Shown: positions 6,553 through 7,524 of the stretch, piece after piece | How the letters are laid out: each line of letters starts with the position of its first letter | How positions within the stretch are numbered: the first letter of the stretch is position 1 | NCBI GenBank assembly: GCA_900550455.1 | Contig: URSE01000054.1 | Span: 1-7,524 of the forward strand | Length of the DNA stretch: 7,524 bases | DNA from: an uncultured Veillonella sp. | Lineage (GTDB): Bacteria; Bacillota; Negativicutes; Veillonellales; Veillonellaceae | Direction: 5' to 3' | The notes under the pieces: model-generated | What the model was told of the DNA's origin: nothing | Seen by the model: the letters and a program-made list of their open reading frames with translations, nothing else | Database searches by the model: none | Made by a program: the position numbers and the translations under genes

Positions 6553-6559
6553 AGAAAGG
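6553..6559 (+). promoter_or_regulatory. Ribosome-binding site of speD
   Basis: AGAAAGG is the only Shine-Dalgarno-like site before speD. Because AAGG pairs with the far end of the anti-Shine-Dalgarno, a long gap is tolerated: ATG 6573 lies 13 bases on, whereas the in-frame GTG 6564 is only 4 bases away and would be too close. An ATG at 6562 is out of frame and opens only a 14-codon frame. Confidence 0.6.
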
Positions 6560-6572
6560 CTATGTGCACAGC

Positions 6573-7361
6573 ATGGATACACTATACAAGGCAAGACCTA
6601 AATTGAAGCTATATGGGTTCAATAACTTAACGAAAACCTTGAGCTTTAATATTTACGATATTTGCTATACTCGGACGGAAGAGGAAAAGGCTGAGTATAT
6701 TAAGTATATCGATGAGCAGTATAGTGCAGATCGCCTATCCAAGATTTTGGAACATGTGGCGAAGATTATCGGTGCTAATATCCTGTATGCATCTAAGCAG
6801 GACTATGATCCGCAAGGGGCCTCTGTAACCATCCTCATCTCCGAGGAACCGGTGGAAATTCCTAATTCTGGCGATGTGGTAGCCCATTTGGATAAGTCTC
6901 ACTTGACCGTTCATACCTATCCTGAAAGCCACCCTGATACTGGCGTATGTACCTTCCGAGCTGATATCGACGTATCCACTTGTGGTGAGATTTCGCCTCT
7001 TAATGCGCTCAACTATTTGATCGATTCCTTCGACTCCGATATTATCTCCTTGGACTATAAGGTACGGGGCTTTACTCGCGATGTAGAAGGAAAGAAAATC
7101 TACATCGATCATCCTATTGACTCGATCCAAAACTATATTGCCGATGCTACCAAAGTTAAGTACAATATGGTAGATGTGAATATCCTTCAAGAACATATCT
7201 TCCATACTAAGATGATGCTCAAGGACTACGATTTGGATAATTACCTCTTCGGTGTGACTAAGGAAGACTTAGCACCGAAAGAAGTAAAGGCGATCGATAA
7301 GGAACTCAAACGAGAAATGACAGAAATCTTCTACGGTCGTAATTTACCTAAAGAAGATTAA
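6573..7361 (+). CDS. speD: S-adenosylmethionine decarboxylase proenzyme, E. coli type
   Basis: SpeD decarboxylates S-adenosylmethionine, supplying the aminopropyl group for spermidine synthesis. It is a pyruvoyl enzyme: the proenzyme cuts itself before a serine, which becomes the pyruvoyl group of the alpha chain. The 262-residue product aligns along its length with the E. coli enzyme (264 residues): LKLYGFNNLTKTLSFNIYDI near the start, GANIL, DYDPQGASVTILISEEPV, the cleavage region AHLDKSH (104-110) with Ser109, HTYPESHP, CTFRADIDVSTCG (126-138) with the catalytic-type Cys137, ALNYLI, FTRD, SIQN, MVDVN, IFHTKM and FYGRN near the end. Relative to E. coli it has about eight more N-terminal residues and a loop about ten residues shorter just before the cleavage segment. 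It stands alone between its own promoter and a long terminator, behind a structured leader. No speE lies in the window. It ends in tandem TAA codons. Confidence 0.97.
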   Translation: MDTLYKARPKLKLYGFNNLTKTLSFNIYDICYTRTEEEKAEYIKYIDEQYSADRLSKILEHVAKIIGANILYASKQDYDPQGASVTILISEEPVEIPNSGDVVAHLDKSHLTVHTYPESHPDTGVCTFRADIDVSTCGEISPLNALNYLIDSFDSDIISLDYKVRGFTRDVEGKKIYIDHPIDSIQNYIADATKVKYNMVDVNILQEHIFHTKMMLKDYDLDNYLFGVTKEDLAPKEVKAIDKELKREMTEIFYGRNLPKED

Positions 7362-7371
7362 TAACTAGCAT

Positions 7372-7400
7372 ATAGGCTTAGGATATAAGCTTAGGTATAT
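7372..7400 (+). repeat. Short tandem direct repeat, 13-base period
   Basis: GCTTAGG occurs at 7376-7382 and 7389-7395 within two imperfect copies (about 7372-7386 and 7385-7400) that differ at a few bases. The second copy runs into the left arm of the terminator. It looks like a local duplication with no obvious role. Confidence 0.5.
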
Positions 7401-7440
7401 AAAAAGGACTCTTGCCTAGCAAGGGTCCTTTTTATATATC
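7394..7440. terminator. Long, probably bidirectional terminator after speD
   Basis: The arms 7394-7414 and 7420-7440 pair for 21 bp with two G-T wobbles, around the loop CCTAG. The core AAAAAGGAC (7401-7409) pairs with GTCCTTTTT (7425-7433), giving a T-run on each strand, so the hairpin can end transcription from either side. It follows the speD stop by about 30 bases. Confidence 0.9.
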
Positions 7441-7524
7441 CAATATGCTCTTACTTTTGTAGGTGGATAGAATAACTGGGACAGGGAATTATCTTGGAGA
7501 ACTTGATCATAAAGGTATAGATAA

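Larger units (their letters stand above)
6484..6559 (+). promoter_or_regulatory. Structured 5' leader of speD, candidate translational riboswitch
   Basis: A closing stem pairs CTTTC (6484-6488) with GAAAG (6554-6558) and, past a bulged C at 6489, TAG (6490-6492) with TTA (6551-6553), one pair being G-T. It encloses two back-to-back hairpins: GACC-TTAG-GGTC (6499-6510) and CGCC/GGCG (6511-6514 with 6528-6531, 13-base loop), then a single-stranded ATTAGCAACAAG-type joiner. The right arm of the closing stem contains most of the speD ribosome-binding site, so folding should repress translation. The left arm could instead pair CCTAG (6488-6492) with TTAGG (6503-6507), a competing fold. I recognise no known riboswitch consensus; a ligand such as SAM or a polyamine is only a guess. 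Confidence 0.5.

Noticed and set aside
7494..7521. Promoter at the right edge (TTGGAG-N16-TATAGA)
   Set aside because: Both boxes are weak and no gene start is visible downstream in the window.
1..7524. CRISPR array, tRNA, rRNA, insertion sequence or phage genes
   Set aside because: No regularly spaced repeats, tRNA-like clover-leaf, transposase motifs or terminal inverted repeats with target duplications were seen.

Overview
The window looks like a stretch of chromosome from a low-GC Firmicute, most likely one of the Negativicutes (Veillonella/Dialister/Megasphaera-like). The reasons are the mixed ATG/GTG starts behind purine-rich Shine-Dalgarno sites, the rph-rdgB-metallophosphoesterase gene order known from Bacillus and other Firmicutes, and an E. 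coli-type SpeD. The taxonomic call is an inference from memory, not from a search. All eight genes lie on the + strand and nothing here looks like a mobile element, phage or CRISPR.

Region 1 (about 1-1268): a small single-pass membrane protein of unknown function, followed 12 bases later by a homologue of coenzyme F420:L-glutamate ligase, closed by a strong UUCG-loop terminator. Region 2 (about 1269-4530): a short, divergent HyuA-type hydantoinase/5-oxoprolinase subunit overlapping by 11 bases a histone-deacetylase-fold amidohydrolase with an extra C-terminal domain; the expected HyuB partner is absent. The 164-base gap that follows is not empty: it holds an 11-bp perfect inverted repeat enclosing smaller hairpins. 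Region 3 (4532-6391): rph, rdgB and a YfcE/YsnB-type phosphodiesterase, tightly packed and closed by a terminator; these handle tRNA 3'-end trimming and nucleotide-pool cleaning.

Region 4 (6392-7440): speD, S-adenosylmethionine decarboxylase, as a single-gene unit. It has a near-consensus promoter (TTGTAA-N17-TATAAT), a roughly 90-base leader that can fold with its closing stem over the speD ribosome-binding site, and a 21-bp hairpin terminator. SpeD makes decarboxylated SAM, the aminopropyl donor for spermidine; no spermidine synthase gene is present in the window.

The most interesting items are the structured speD leader (a candidate translational riboswitch), the structured rph leader, some sequence resemblance between the two, the overlapping HyuA-like/deacetylase gene pair, and the F420-ligase homologue paired with a membrane protein. 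The final 84 bases (7441-7524) hold no recognisable feature.
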